Assembly: GCA_021527695.1 (NCBI GenBank)
Contig: JAKFAO010000006.1
Span: 1,240,001 to 1,304,000, forward strand
Length of the DNA stretch: 64,000 nt
Direction: 5' to 3'
From: Naematelia aurantialba
Lineage: Eukaryota; Basidiomycota; Tremellomycetes; Tremellales; Naemateliaceae
Part shown: positions 22,401 to 32,633 of the stretch, in pieces
Numbering within the stretch: position 1 is the stretch's first letter
Layout of the letters: each line of letters starts with the position of its first letter
Position numbers and translations under genes: made by a program
Notes under the pieces: generated by a model
Told to the model about the DNA's origin: nothing
Database searches by the model: none
What the model saw: the letters and a program-made list of their open reading frames with translations, nothing else

Positions 22401-24244
22401 GAGGAGCACTCGAGCGCATCATGGTACGACGCACTGCCGCCCGGAGTACCTCCGTTCGGGACGGACGGGATGACGGGTCCCTTGTCGTCCCGCATCTCAT
22501 GATCTAGGAGTTGATCTACCTCTATCCACTCGTTCTCATCGCTGTCCATGACTGCAGCTTCGCCGGTCGATCCCACTTGCTCGGCAAGGGGCATTTGCTC
22601 GTCTTCCTTGTCGGCGTCGGCCTCTTCGACCTTCAGTTCCGGCAGTCCTAAACTAGGACGTCGCGAGTGACTGGCTGAGCGTCCTGGATTTTGGCCGCTC
22701 CCGACCTGTTCAGGTTCAAGGAGATGGGTGGTGAAGGTCAATTCGGTGAGCGTATCGGTGATCTCAAACATATCTCTAGTTCTCCGCTTACTGCGGCCGT
22801 AGCGTATCGAGCGATCTCTTCCTTCCCCCACCTCTTGTCCGGTATTGTCCTCTTCGAAGCCTTGCCCCGTATCGTCCGCTTTCACTGCCTGTCTAGTGCG
22901 GCCGTCTGGCTCAGCATCAGATCCTCCGAGCAGTTTCTCTAGGGCACTGAGATCGTCGAGGCCGAGACTCGACTCGTGCGGCGGCCGGTGAGGAAGGAGA
23001 TGATTATCTTGTCCACCCACTTGTCCCGCTTGCCCGGCTTGTTGAGGGCCAAACGAACGCCACCGAAGATCTCGTGCAGCGAGGATCGACGGCCCATCCA
23101 GTGGTGCCGGGTGCGGTTCATTGGGCTGTACTAGCTGTTGCTGATGCTGGTGTTCAGAAAGAAGGTTGTTGTAAACTGCAGTGGCCGATTGAAAACTCTC
23201 GTCCAATTCAGACGTCACTGTGCAGTCATACAGCCTGCCAGTGGTAAGCGTGTCCCAAAAACATGCACGAGAATTCGTCTTCAGACAAGTGACTTACACT
23301 TTCATCTGCAGTCTGTCCGCCGTTCTCTTCCAAGTAGCAGTCTGCAGACACGCAAATGCCGTCAGTGCCTTGGTGAGCGCCGTCAAACTCGTCAGTCGTC
23401 CCTTGTCTTTCGCCTTGAAGCGCTCATCTTCCAGTAATTCACGGCGGACCATGGTGATAATTGACGACAGGGCGCGAGAAGACTCGTTCGATCCAAAGAT
23501 GCTATCAAAGAGCGCGACCGATTCTTGCGCGGCAAAGTGCGCAGACTGTACCGCGTTGGCAGTGAGGTAGAAGCCTGACATGGTGAATAGCTCGGCCATG
23601 GTGAATGTATGATGTATGACGTAGATGCCGAGGTTGGTGTACCTGTCCAAGACTTGCAGGAAGTGGTCGGTTGATGCCGATGTTGGTGGAGGCGCCAGTG
23701 TGGATGAGGTCGGGGCGAAGGACGTGGAGGGGAGCAAGGCAGAGGCTGACGACGGCTTGCGGTGTTCGTCAAAGCCGAATCCCATGAGGCCCACTAGGTC
23801 GCCATCCATCGCAGCATTGGACATGAGGTATATTCTCCGCGCCGACGATATAGCAGAAATCAGGACGCGGCGCGTATACCCCAGTCCAAGCCGGGTCGAG
23901 TACTGCGACGTCTCGAGGATGGCTTCGATGAAGAAGGCCGCGACGTGTAGGCTGAGCCGAGCGGACGTAGCGAGTGCAGTGACGAGGTTGGCGATCGGGG
24001 CCGGGAAGAGGGTCGGGAGGACGGCGAGATCGCTTAGTGGGATCCGGGGAGAAAGTGCACCGGCGGCGGCTGCGCCGCTACTGGCGGGGGTGGCGGGGGT
24101 GATGGTGTTGAAGGGGGCAGTGGCGGCAGCAGCAGCAGCGTCTCGATGAGCTGCCCCCTCGACCTCGTCACCTCCACAGCGATCTTTCGTGCTGTTGACC
24201 GACATGCCCGCGGCTCCATGATACCGCTCGTCCATCAAGTCCAT
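19465..24244 (-). CDS. Class 3 lipase, sn1-diacylglycerol-lipase-like
   Basis: Predicted serine lipase hydrolysing acylglycerols, related to metazoan DAG lipases. The start exon (24244 down to about 23296) has long hydrophobic helices (NLVTALATSARLSLHVAAFF and following); it joins an exon beginning VLYDCTVTSELDESF via donor GTGTAAGT. A Ser/Pro-rich central region holds 10-residue repeats (KSEPLHTSTR type, about 21895-22015). The lipase core follows: VVLTCRGTLGLSDLLVDLT-like, nucleophile elbow GHSLGGG, and NSDVVPCISLG with the probable catalytic Asp. Terminal exons give KLYPPGVVYIL, CDSVEERFRE and LFTKTMLNDHLPSHYE, where the His is the likely third triad member; the stop is at 19465. Exons between 19660 and 19990 are unresolved. 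Roughly 1,200-1,300 residues. Family assignment is secure. Confidence 0.85.
21895..22015 (-). repeat. Coding 30-bp repeats in the lipase linker
   Basis: About four 30-base units encode ten-residue repeats of the type RKSEPLHTST / RTPEPLQPPQ; degenerate copies extend toward 21780. They keep the reading frame and sit in the disordered linker before the lipase domain. Confidence 0.8.
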
Positions 24245-25262
24245 CTCGACCCTTTGACCCGATCACTGCGGGCCTGAGAACTCAGCTCGATCTTGAGGCG
24301 AATGAAAGCGTGCTGCCGTACTCCGACCGTGGTGCAGTATCACACCTTGCTGCAGTATCCGATCTTGGTGCAGTACCAAGGACCAGTGCAATGCAGAATG
24401 GCGGTGATCCAAACACTGCGCTGGGCGATGGACGTACGTCGACAAGTCTGACCCGGGGAGGAAAGGGGCACCCGAAACCTCGGGAGCTGCCGTCGCAGTC
24501 TCACGACTCAGATTTATCCCTCTTCTTCTCCCTTGTTATATTCTCGCGCTCGGTTCGGCAGCCTAGCGCTTGGGGAATTATTGTCGTATTCTGCCTATTC
24601 AACGGTTTGATGATCTAATGAGAAGGACTCTCAGTGCTCCGCCCCAATCTAGCTGCTTGAACGCAGACGAATTGTTTGGAATCTTGTGCTTGTTGTTGTA
24701 CGACGTACCAGAGTCCTGGGGTTACGACGGGCGGCAACTAGGAACACGGGACTGTCCCTCGGCGACTGCCCAGTACGGTATCCCCGTCCTCCATGGGTTG
24801 ACACTACACTTGTCGGTATCCGGTGACTACACTTGGCGGTATTGAACAGCAGTCGAGATCACGATCCTTTGATGAAACCCCCTCCACCCCCGTCCCGCTC
24901 TTGCTCCTGCGTCTGCCCTTGCTCTTGTCTTGCTCCACGTCTCAGTACACTTCTTATTGCCACGAGTTCACCTGTGTGTCTATGCCTACGGCTTGGGCTT
25001 GTATGCTAAGATGGCAAAGAGTAACATCATGTTGAATGGGCTGATGTTGCTGATGTGATGTGTGATGTAAAGTGTGACGACGGAAAAACGGGGGGCACCA
25101 TGCGGGGTGATGCGGGGAAATCCCCACTGAAACAATTGAAGATCGTCGCATACATGTAATAATAGCAGCAGTGGTATATACTACACAGGCTCCAAATTCT
25201 CTGCTTTCAGTCGTCTCTCCAGTCAACGTCGGAATTATAAAGAGGCCATGTACTAGCATTGA
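24245..25262. other. Intergenic region upstream of the lipase gene
   Basis: Lies between the start of the lipase gene and the stop of the HAM1-like gene, both on -. It should contain the lipase promoter. GGTGCAGTAT-like words recur at about 24331-24385. No gene is recognised. Confidence 0.5.
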
Positions 25263-28200
25263 TTATCTGTTCTGAGCGTCGGCCTTGACCGCCTGCGCCT
25301 CCGACCTGAATTGGCCATTGACACCAGCACCACCGTGCGTTGTCTCGCCACGAGCAGCAGCGGCCGCTGATGTCTTGACGTTGGATGCGCCGGCGCCCTG
25401 CACGGCAGCAGGGTGATGCTGACCAGTGACGGCGGGGTGTTGATCGTCCAGGAGGTCAAACGCAGGTGATCGCCATGCGTCTCCACTCGCTGCCAGGTCC
25501 TCCGTCTTGAACATGCGCTTGGCAATGCTCTTCTTCGAGTCGTGACCCAAGTCTGGGTTGAGCTAGAAGATCATCAGGTTTGAAACTCTCACGGCCCGAC
25601 ATGACATACCTGGTCGTCTCGGTCGGTGATGATCTTGAAGGTACCAGTCTTCTCGTCGGCAGCCTTTGCCTTTGCCTTGGCGTCGTCCTTCTTTCGGGCG
25701 TACATGGCCTTCAAAGCCTGCGTCCGAGTGGTCTCGTCGCTCTGCTTCGCATCCTCAGCCTGTAATGGTCAGCAGGCTCAATGAAGGGCTAAGCAAGACT
25801 GACAGTGTTTCGAACCTCGGTGAGCTGCTCGTCGAGGTGACCAAGTGCGGTACGGATCGCCGTCTGCATACCGACGGTGATAGCCTTCTTGATGACACCG
25901 GTCGCGACAGATTTGACAAACTTGTAAAGCAAGTCGTGCTTGGAGTCTCGGATGGAGAAAGACAGCGTATCAAGCTCTACTTTGACGTGGTTGATCTACA
26001 CGCGCGCAAAGTCAGCGGGCTGCTGGCTGAAAATCAACGCAACACTGACCTTGAAAACGGAATCCCTGCGGTTGAAGACCGACTCCAGCTCAACGTCGAC
26101 AGAGATACCCTTGCCGGCGATGATGACATCTGCGAGACCGTGGTCGGAGATCTTCGGCCAACCAGACTTGCGTCGGAAAGCAAAGGCAACATCTCTGATG
26201 TCGGCTTGAATCTGTGAGAGACCCGCACGGAAGACGTGGTGGTGGGTGTCCAGACTAGTGCTGGATCAGCGTCATGCCAAAAGTGTCCATGTCGATTGAT
26301 AATACTCACGTCTTGTTGATGTTGCTGTATGGGCTGAAGGTGAATCGGTTGTGTGCCTCTAGCAAAATAACATTGGGGAAAAGGTTGGGTCCCGAGAGAA
26401 TCAGGTCTGTAGCAGTCAGTGTTGCTGCTTGCATGAGGGACAGTTGACATACTCTCGATAACGAGGTCAATCTTGTCGTCGGTGTACTCGCATCGTGGCA
26501 GGGGAACGTAGCTATATCGATGCTCAGTTGGAATACTGAGGAAAAGTTCAGTGTGCTCACCCGATCCGCTTGATGGCCACGGGAAGGATAACGTTACGAA
26601 TGTCGTTCCACAACTTGGGCTTGAATGTCAGGTTGCCCTCTTCGTTGAAGAGCAAATCCTTGGTGAGTCGCTTGACATCGTCACCGAGACGCTTGTTGAG
26701 CGGGTCGTCGCCCATGGCAGTAGTCCACAGCTGAACCTGGTCGGAGAAGTTCTCCCAGTGGCCGCGGTACTTGTCCTGGAAGTATCCTCGGCCCGAGTCG
26801 CGCAGCTCCTCGCCCTCGCGGGTTGCGTCGTCCTCGAGGATGTATCCGGGTTCAAGCAGAATACGGTGGACGTAGTCGTCAAGACGGGACCACCAGTTTC
26901 GGAGCCCTTCATCGTTCTTGGCATCAGTGTAGAGTTGGTCGAGGGCACCGAAAATGCCGTCCATCGACTTGCCATTGGCAAACCGTTCGAGGAGGGTTCG
27001 GAATTTGTCAGTCGACGATGTGATGCTGGGGTCGTCTGTGAGCGCCCCAGCAGCGTCGGTCCCCTTGCTGGTGACATGCTTGGCGTGCGAGCCATACTGG
27101 TCAAAGGCATCAAGAAGCCAAGTCATGGCCTCGTTGTAGTCCTTGTGGCCTTGACATTCGACGACCACCTGAATATCAGCATAGTAGAGAGCGTTGACTC
27201 ACCTTTTTCAGGCGGTAGATGAACTGGTCGCGTCGCTCTTCTGGGAATGCGTCCTTGACAATGTCTTTGGTGGAGTTGACGGCATTCTGAGCGCGGTCTC
27301 TGTGCTCCTGAGGGATCCTGTTCTTGAGCTCGGTGGCCTTGGCGCGAGCCTTGTCTTTTGCTTCGTCCTGGTCGACGTTCTGGTCGACGTTTCGGCTGGC
27401 ATCGTCTGCTTTTTCGTTGGCACGGCCCTTCAACTGCTCCTTCTGCTCGGCGTAGGAGGCGTTGGGATCACGACTAGACTGCAAGTCCTGCGCGTGGTCC
27501 TGGGCAGCGCCCTTGGCCTGGTCTGCAGCAGAATATGCTTTGGACTTTGCGTCCTCTTTGGCCTGCTGGGCTTCGTCGTAGGCCTGGCCAGCGCTGCGAG
27601 ACTTGCCATTGGGGTCGGTAACCCTGCAAACCCATCAGCCTGGACCACGGTATGAGACTTGATCCGACTTACTTTGCGTCACTGGGAGAGTCTTTCGGGT
27701 TGTACTTGACCTCTGCTCCGCCAGGACCCTTGACTTGAACCTCGGGCGTCTCGTTGGGGCCGTGCTTCTTGCCATCGGCGCCAATCCACTCCTTCGAGGG
27801 CGCTTCACGGTCAACCTGGTTGAGCTGGTGCTCGCTTGGACGCGCGTGATCGGCAGCCTTGGCCGCGCCAGTCGCGAACAGGTCCCGGCCGATGATGCCG
27901 AGGTCGCTGACGATCTTGCGTGCCTCCGAGTTGGTGAGGAAGAGAGTGATGAGAACTCGGAGGTGTGCCGCGGCTGAGATAATCAGTAAGTGCAGGTATC
28001 TAGGGAGCGGTGTAGTGACTGACCTTGGTTGGCATCTTTCTTTACGTCATCCTTTGTGACTGGGACGACACCATCCTGCTTGGCACGCGACGGGTCGCTA
28101 GCGTACGAGTCCCAGACTGCGTTCTGGAAGAGTTCATCTGCGTTCTTCTCCTGGACCATCATGCGGGCAGTCTCGAGGATATCCCTGGGGCGACGTCAGC

Positions 28201-28672
28201 GCCGATCTCTAAGAATCCCAGAAAGAGTTTAGATGACCCACCTGGTGTCATCGATGAGGAGTCGACCTTCTGGGGAAAGCGCGGAGAGGTCTACCGGGGA
28301 GTTCTCAATGGCGTATTCGAGCGCCTTGTCGATCTGCTTGTTGTCTGGCATGCGTCTGTATTGACGTCAGTGCTGTGCTTGCTGCGGATGTGCTGGGGTG
28401 TAATGTAGGAGAAAGCGAGAGTGCGATCAAGAGAAGAGAAAGAAGATAAGGGAGGGAAAGAGCGAGAGAAAGAGAGACAGAGAGACAGAGAGAGGAAGAA
28501 GCAAGGAGAAGTAAGAGAAGGAAACGCACCCGTCGCGGAATGCAGCAATCACGCCCCAAAGCTTCATCTTCGTTTGGATGTCCGCCTCGAGCTCCTTGCC
28601 GCTGGCAGCGGCAGTAACGCCCATCTTGCCGGGGTTTTCGGCGATCTTGGTGTGAGTAGCAGGTGCGCTCAT
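25263..28672 (-). CDS. HAM1-like protein (HAM1 N- and C-terminal domains; BPI/TULIP-like lipid-binding relative)
   Basis: Fungal protein with HAM1-like N-terminal (formerly DUF5923) and C-terminal (formerly DUF4449) regions; relatives are linked to lipid binding and cell fusion, but the role here is inferred. The first exon (MSAPATHTKIAENPGK, start 28672) ends AAFRDG and joins RMPDNKQIDKALEYAIENSP, then DILETARMMVQEKNADELFQ, HLRVLITLFLTNSEARKIVS, an Ala/Lys/Glu/Asp-rich helical stretch (about 27190-27670) resembling LEA-type repeats, RNWWSRLDDYVHRILLEPGY, LWNDIRNVILPVAIKRIG, NLILSGPNLFPNVILLEAHN, IQADIRDVAFAFRRKSGWPK and DHGLADVIIAGKGISVDVEL. The tail ends AVKADAQNR. About nine or ten exons, nearly 1,000 residues. 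The intron at about 28345-28530 is almost pure purine on the + strand. Confidence 0.85.
28425..28520 (-). repeat. Polypurine (AGAG/GAAAG) tract inside the first HAM1-like intron
   Basis: The + strand is nearly all A and G, with GAGAGACAGAGAGACAGAGA-like runs, so the pre-mRNA is pyrimidine-rich there. Confidence 0.85.
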
Positions 28673-29449
28673 CTTGGCTACGAAAGAAGGAAGGCGGTCA
28701 GTGCTGTGGGTGGGTCTTTCCTCGATCGATGAGCTCACGCGCTGTATTCTGCCATTCACGTTAGCTCGTGATCCCACCAGATGAGCCATGAGCCCAGGAG
28801 ATGGAGAAGGAGGAGAGGTGGAAGGGGTAGTTTGGAGACTCACTCTAGTGTAGTAGTTTAGGAAGCAAGTATTTCTTTTCTGTCAATAACGAGTTGAACA
28901 GAAGTCGTGGGGAGAAAAGAGAGTCGACCTGATGTGCGATGACCTGCTTTGTACCCAGTGGCGATCACCCCCAGCGCGCACGCCAGGGAGCACTGAAGAA
29001 ACTGAATCATGACATCATGGGAGTCATACACGCCTTGGATGAATGATGACGCGCACCCCCCGTTCGTTGGTGCTCGTTCCCTTTTGTTCCTCTCTCGCCA
29101 TGCTCTCCCGGATGCATTCCTGCTGTGCGATGCTTCAGTTCCCCCCCTGGAAACAGGGACGAACGCGACCTGCAGAGTTGACGTGACGATGCGATGGCCC
29201 AGGTCGAGAACCTGTTTGGGTGTTTCTAGCAACTTTGCAGCTGCGACCAGAGACGGTTACGTCACTGCGCACAACTTTGAGACAAGGCACGCGCTCATAA
29301 AGGGGGGCTCCAGCGCCACGCATGTTTGTGGGTATCGATAGCGCAGAGCAAAATGCCACGTCATCACTGCTCATGGGACCGCGGCATTAATGATATGCAT
29401 GGCAGTGGTGGTGGTGGTGGTACAAGGCACGATGCATCGTCCTGTAGTC
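28673..29449. other. Intergenic region between the HAM1-like gene start and the ISA1 stop
   Basis: Should hold the HAM1-like promoter. A short GTG repeat sits at 29406-29421. No gene is recognised. Confidence 0.5.
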
Positions 29450-31094
29450 CTAATTTGTATTGACTAAGGCGATCAGCTGGTAGTATTGCGGCGCCATGCA
29501 GTAGATACTCACAGCTCTCTCCACATCCACACGTATCGACCACATTGGGGCTGCGCTCGTTAGCTTGCTAACCAAAAACTCTGCAATTTGAGCAGAAAAA
29601 ACACTAATGACCGTCGCTCGTAGCATGAGAAGGTAACAGAGAAAATCCGGCATCGCCAAACGGCAAGTAGGAGAAAGAAAAGTCGGACGCTCTTCCGCAC
29701 AGGCAGAGCCTGCTCGCAAAGATATATCAAACCAGCGGAAGACCGATTGCAAGAGAGTGACAGTACAACGCAGATCCAGCCAAAGCAAGTCGGAAGGCAG
29801 GTCGTGGGACGCAGGTCGTGAGATGGGGTGAACGCAGGACTCACTTGTCAAACACAAATCCTGCACTAAGACGATTGTCTCTCCAATCCATCACGCTCCC
29901 AATGATGCTGAACAGCGCTTTGGAATCAATCAACACCCGCACCCCGTCCTGCTCGACAACTTCGTCAAACCGTCCGCCAGGGGGAGGAACGTAGTCTAGA
30001 TGGTAGGCCATTCCGGCGCATCCCCGGGACTTGACGCCGATACGGAGTAGCTTAGGCTCGGTGGGGGAGGACACGAGCTCGCGGAGGCGGGCGATGGCAG
30101 CTGGGGTCTGGGGGATGTCAGCGTTGAGTCGCAGCTTCCCTTGATGGCCATTACACCACATGTATAAGATTGATCAAGAGCATCACGTTGTCGAAGCCCA
30201 CGAATTCGGTCCGTTCAACCTGGTTCTGCCTGCAGCGAGAGACACGCGGCAGTATGTGCAAAGGGCGAAGTGAGGAGCGGCGGAAGGAAAGAGTAGGAAG
30301 GGAAGAAGGGGGGTCCCAGATAAGGAGGGAATAAGGAGAGAATTGAAGGGAGATTGAAGAACAGAATAGGGGCGAGGAAAAGAGTGGAGTGAAAGTAGAG
30401 AGAGGCGAAGGCAAGAGGGACGAAAAAAAGGTGGAAGGAAAGAAGGGAGAGGTAAGGACCAAGGCTCCACGGGAAAACACCAGCACGCAGGAAAGAGGAA
30501 CGAAGAAGTGCGAGGGGAAGAAAAGAAGTAGAGAACCAGAGGACGGGAAAGAGGAGATGTTGAATTCAAGGAGAAGGGACATACCATGGTGATAGCACTC
30601 TTCTTCGCTCTAATAGCCGGTCTCTGCTTCGCCTGGCCAAGGTTCTTCTCCTGGCCGGCGTCCTTCTCCTTCTCCTTTCCCTTACCATCCACCGGTCCAA
30701 TATACGCAGCGGCCGGGATGCCCTCGAACCCACTGGCCTCGTTGACGGGGCGAGCTAGCGCATGTGCTGCGCGAGTCTGGCCATGCCACGCCGACAGCCG
30801 CAGATGCGGCATATGTATGCCGGGACTTGGCCCACGCTGACTGGTAGTCGGAGCATATCGAGACGAGCTCGATCTCGGCCGGACATCCGATAGTGGCGCT
30901 CTAGGATATAGCGATGACGGCGTGGGCGATGACGGCGTGGGCGAAAAGGACATGGGCGATGAGAAAGTGGACGATGGGGAATGAAGCGCAAAGATTGTAA
31001 ACTGACAACTAGACGAGGCCATGTGTCTAGATGACGATGCGACCGGCCGAGCGAGGTGCGTTACATGCCGCAACGTCGAGGGACCTGCAGACAT
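29450..31094 (-). CDS. ISA1: Mitochondrial iron-sulfur cluster assembly protein Isa1 (A-type carrier)
   Basis: A-type carrier that helps form 4Fe-4S clusters in mitochondria together with Isa2 and Iba57. The first exon (start 31094) encodes a long Ser/Arg/Pro-rich leader, presumably the import signal, ending RAKKSAITM. A 477-base intron (30108-30584) follows, then TPAAIARLRELV, LLRIGVKSRGCAGMAYHLDY with the first conserved Cys, VRVLIDSKALFSIIGSVMDW and SAGFVFD. Two short terminal exons give NPNVVDTCGCGES and FNTN, supplying the CGCG pair of ligands; the stop is at 29450. Sequence around the Cys residues fits Isa1 better than Isa2. The leader, about 170 residues, is longer than usual. Confidence 0.92.
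30290..30575 (-). repeat. Long polypurine/polypyrimidine tract inside the ISA1 intron
   Basis: About 285 bases that are mostly A and G on the + strand (C and T in the transcript), irregular GGAAGG/GAGAGG words rather than a clean unit. Confidence 0.8.
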
Positions 31095-31187
31095 TTTGTC
31101 GAGAAAAGGCTACCCAGAATTGAGACCACGGCGAAGATGAAGGAAACGAAGAAAGCTGAAGCAGGTTTGTAATGGTGAATGGTGGCA

Positions 31188-31787
31188 ATGTCGGACCTGT
31201 TCGGACGATTTGCTGAGTCAGGGAAACCGTCCGATTGGCTCGTCGAGGTTTGAACGCTTCCCTTTGTGCAGCCTTGAGCGCGACTTTGTATGGTCGATGA
31301 CTGAGTACGCAACAAGGAAGGCGCTCAAGGGTCTGGCACTGCATGGCAAGCACGAGACAGCATGTGCATTCCAGATATAGAAGGCAGAGAGAATCCCTTT
31401 CCCGACATCCCCGATTTCTTGTTCGACACCTGGTGATACTCTGTACAGCAGCAGTGACTGATAGAGTATGATTGCACCTGTCTCGTCCAGAACGCCCGTC
31501 GCCCCACCCACCATCGTATCGTTCAGCTTCCTCACAGGATTCAATATAGGTATGCAATGCGAATTGCCACATGGAATAGGTCGTTGCGACTTTGGTCAGT
31601 TGATGAGACTCGATCACAGCTTCACTGACAAACAAGTTGACCTGTTCTCGCTTCTGCAGTTTGTAGCGTTCTTTCCGATCACGTATCTGAGGTCTCGCCA
31701 TTACCGCTGATCGAGGCTCTGTTCCCGCCGGACTTGGCGGAGAGGGCGAGGGCGAAGCGAAAGGCGCTTGGTGCCAAGAGCTCGTGA
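31188..31787 (+). CDS. Possible small conserved protein gene, unrecognised
   Basis: Pieced together from short exons; function unknown. Candidate exons read MSDLFGRFAESGKPSDWLVE (from 31188), YATRKALK, EGRENPFPDIPDFLFDTC, MIAPVSSRTPVAPPTIVS with FSFLTGFNI, and a terminal exon SPLPLIEALFPPDLAERA...GAKSS ending at 31787. All joins use GT-AG sites and keep frame, though one intron would be only 34 bases. The terminal exon has strongly codon-like composition. It would be about 116 residues with one hydrophobic segment, divergent from ISA1 with fewer than 100 bases between starts. Antisense frames over the same stretch are weaker but not excluded. Confidence 0.4.
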
Positions 31788-32633
31788 CTTTGACGGTCCT
31801 CCAAACAGGCGCAGCCTACGCTTCCAAGGTGTCACGCGGAGGGCAGTAGGCACCTTGACAAGGGCATGCAGGGACGTGGGTGTCTGTGAGACGGCAGAAT
31901 CGTGAGGAGATGGTCAGTGGCAACATTCCCATGTTCGTCCACTGCGATCGTGTCCTTGAGAGGATGGCCGGGCCGAAGCGTATAGGACCAGGATGCGTCC
32001 GATAGTGCGCTACCCTTGGCCCGGGTTCACGAGCCGTACAATTGGTTGTTGCTGGGACATTAGGGGCATATTTGCCTTCATGCGGCCTGTCTATCGTGGC
32101 TCGCACCCAGCGCAAGATGCGAGTGTGTCGACGACTTTGATGGGTTTCGCTGTGTTGTATTTGTGCGGGCAACGTGCATGCACCACTCTATACCCACCCG
32201 CCATCCGTATGGTACGTTCTGGAGATGCAGACACAGTGTATCCAACATACTCGTCCTCTCTGGGCGAGTATTTCTACTGCGACGCTGCGACGTAGCGACG
32301 CGATTCCATGTTCCGGTCCGGCGCGTCGCTGAAAGCCGAAATACGTAGATGCTAAAGGGTTTCCAGCTAACGAGCGTCGGTTGACAACTATCACCTGCGG
32401 GTCCCTTGGGGGGGGGGCATTCTCTCATCTGCACTCTTCATATGCCCTGTTGGGCAGGATAGCACACAGGTGTAGATTCTGTACTCGTGTCTCTTTGTGG
32501 CCTACGACGGCTGACACCTTTTGCCGCCCAATCATCAACCTTCGTCGGGTCAACTTGGCCGACAGCGCAAGGGCCAAGTGCCAGGCCAGCAGAAGCAACA
32601 ACGTTTGGCATTGTGGGACCATCAGTCGCAGCA
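31788..32633. other. Intergenic region upstream of the CLC gene
   Basis: Likely contains the CLC promoter. A G run sits near 32407-32416. Open frames are short and unconvincing. Confidence 0.5.

Noticed and set aside
24310..24618. 102-codon + open frame with a hydrophobic end, upstream of the lipase gene
   Set aside because: The hydrophobic tail is short, the first half is a repeat-derived sequence, and it sits where the lipase promoter should be.
31818..32434. Several 100-120-codon open frames on both strands upstream of the CLC gene
   Set aside because: No frame has a domain, a plausible start with splice sites, or better codon-like composition than its antisense.
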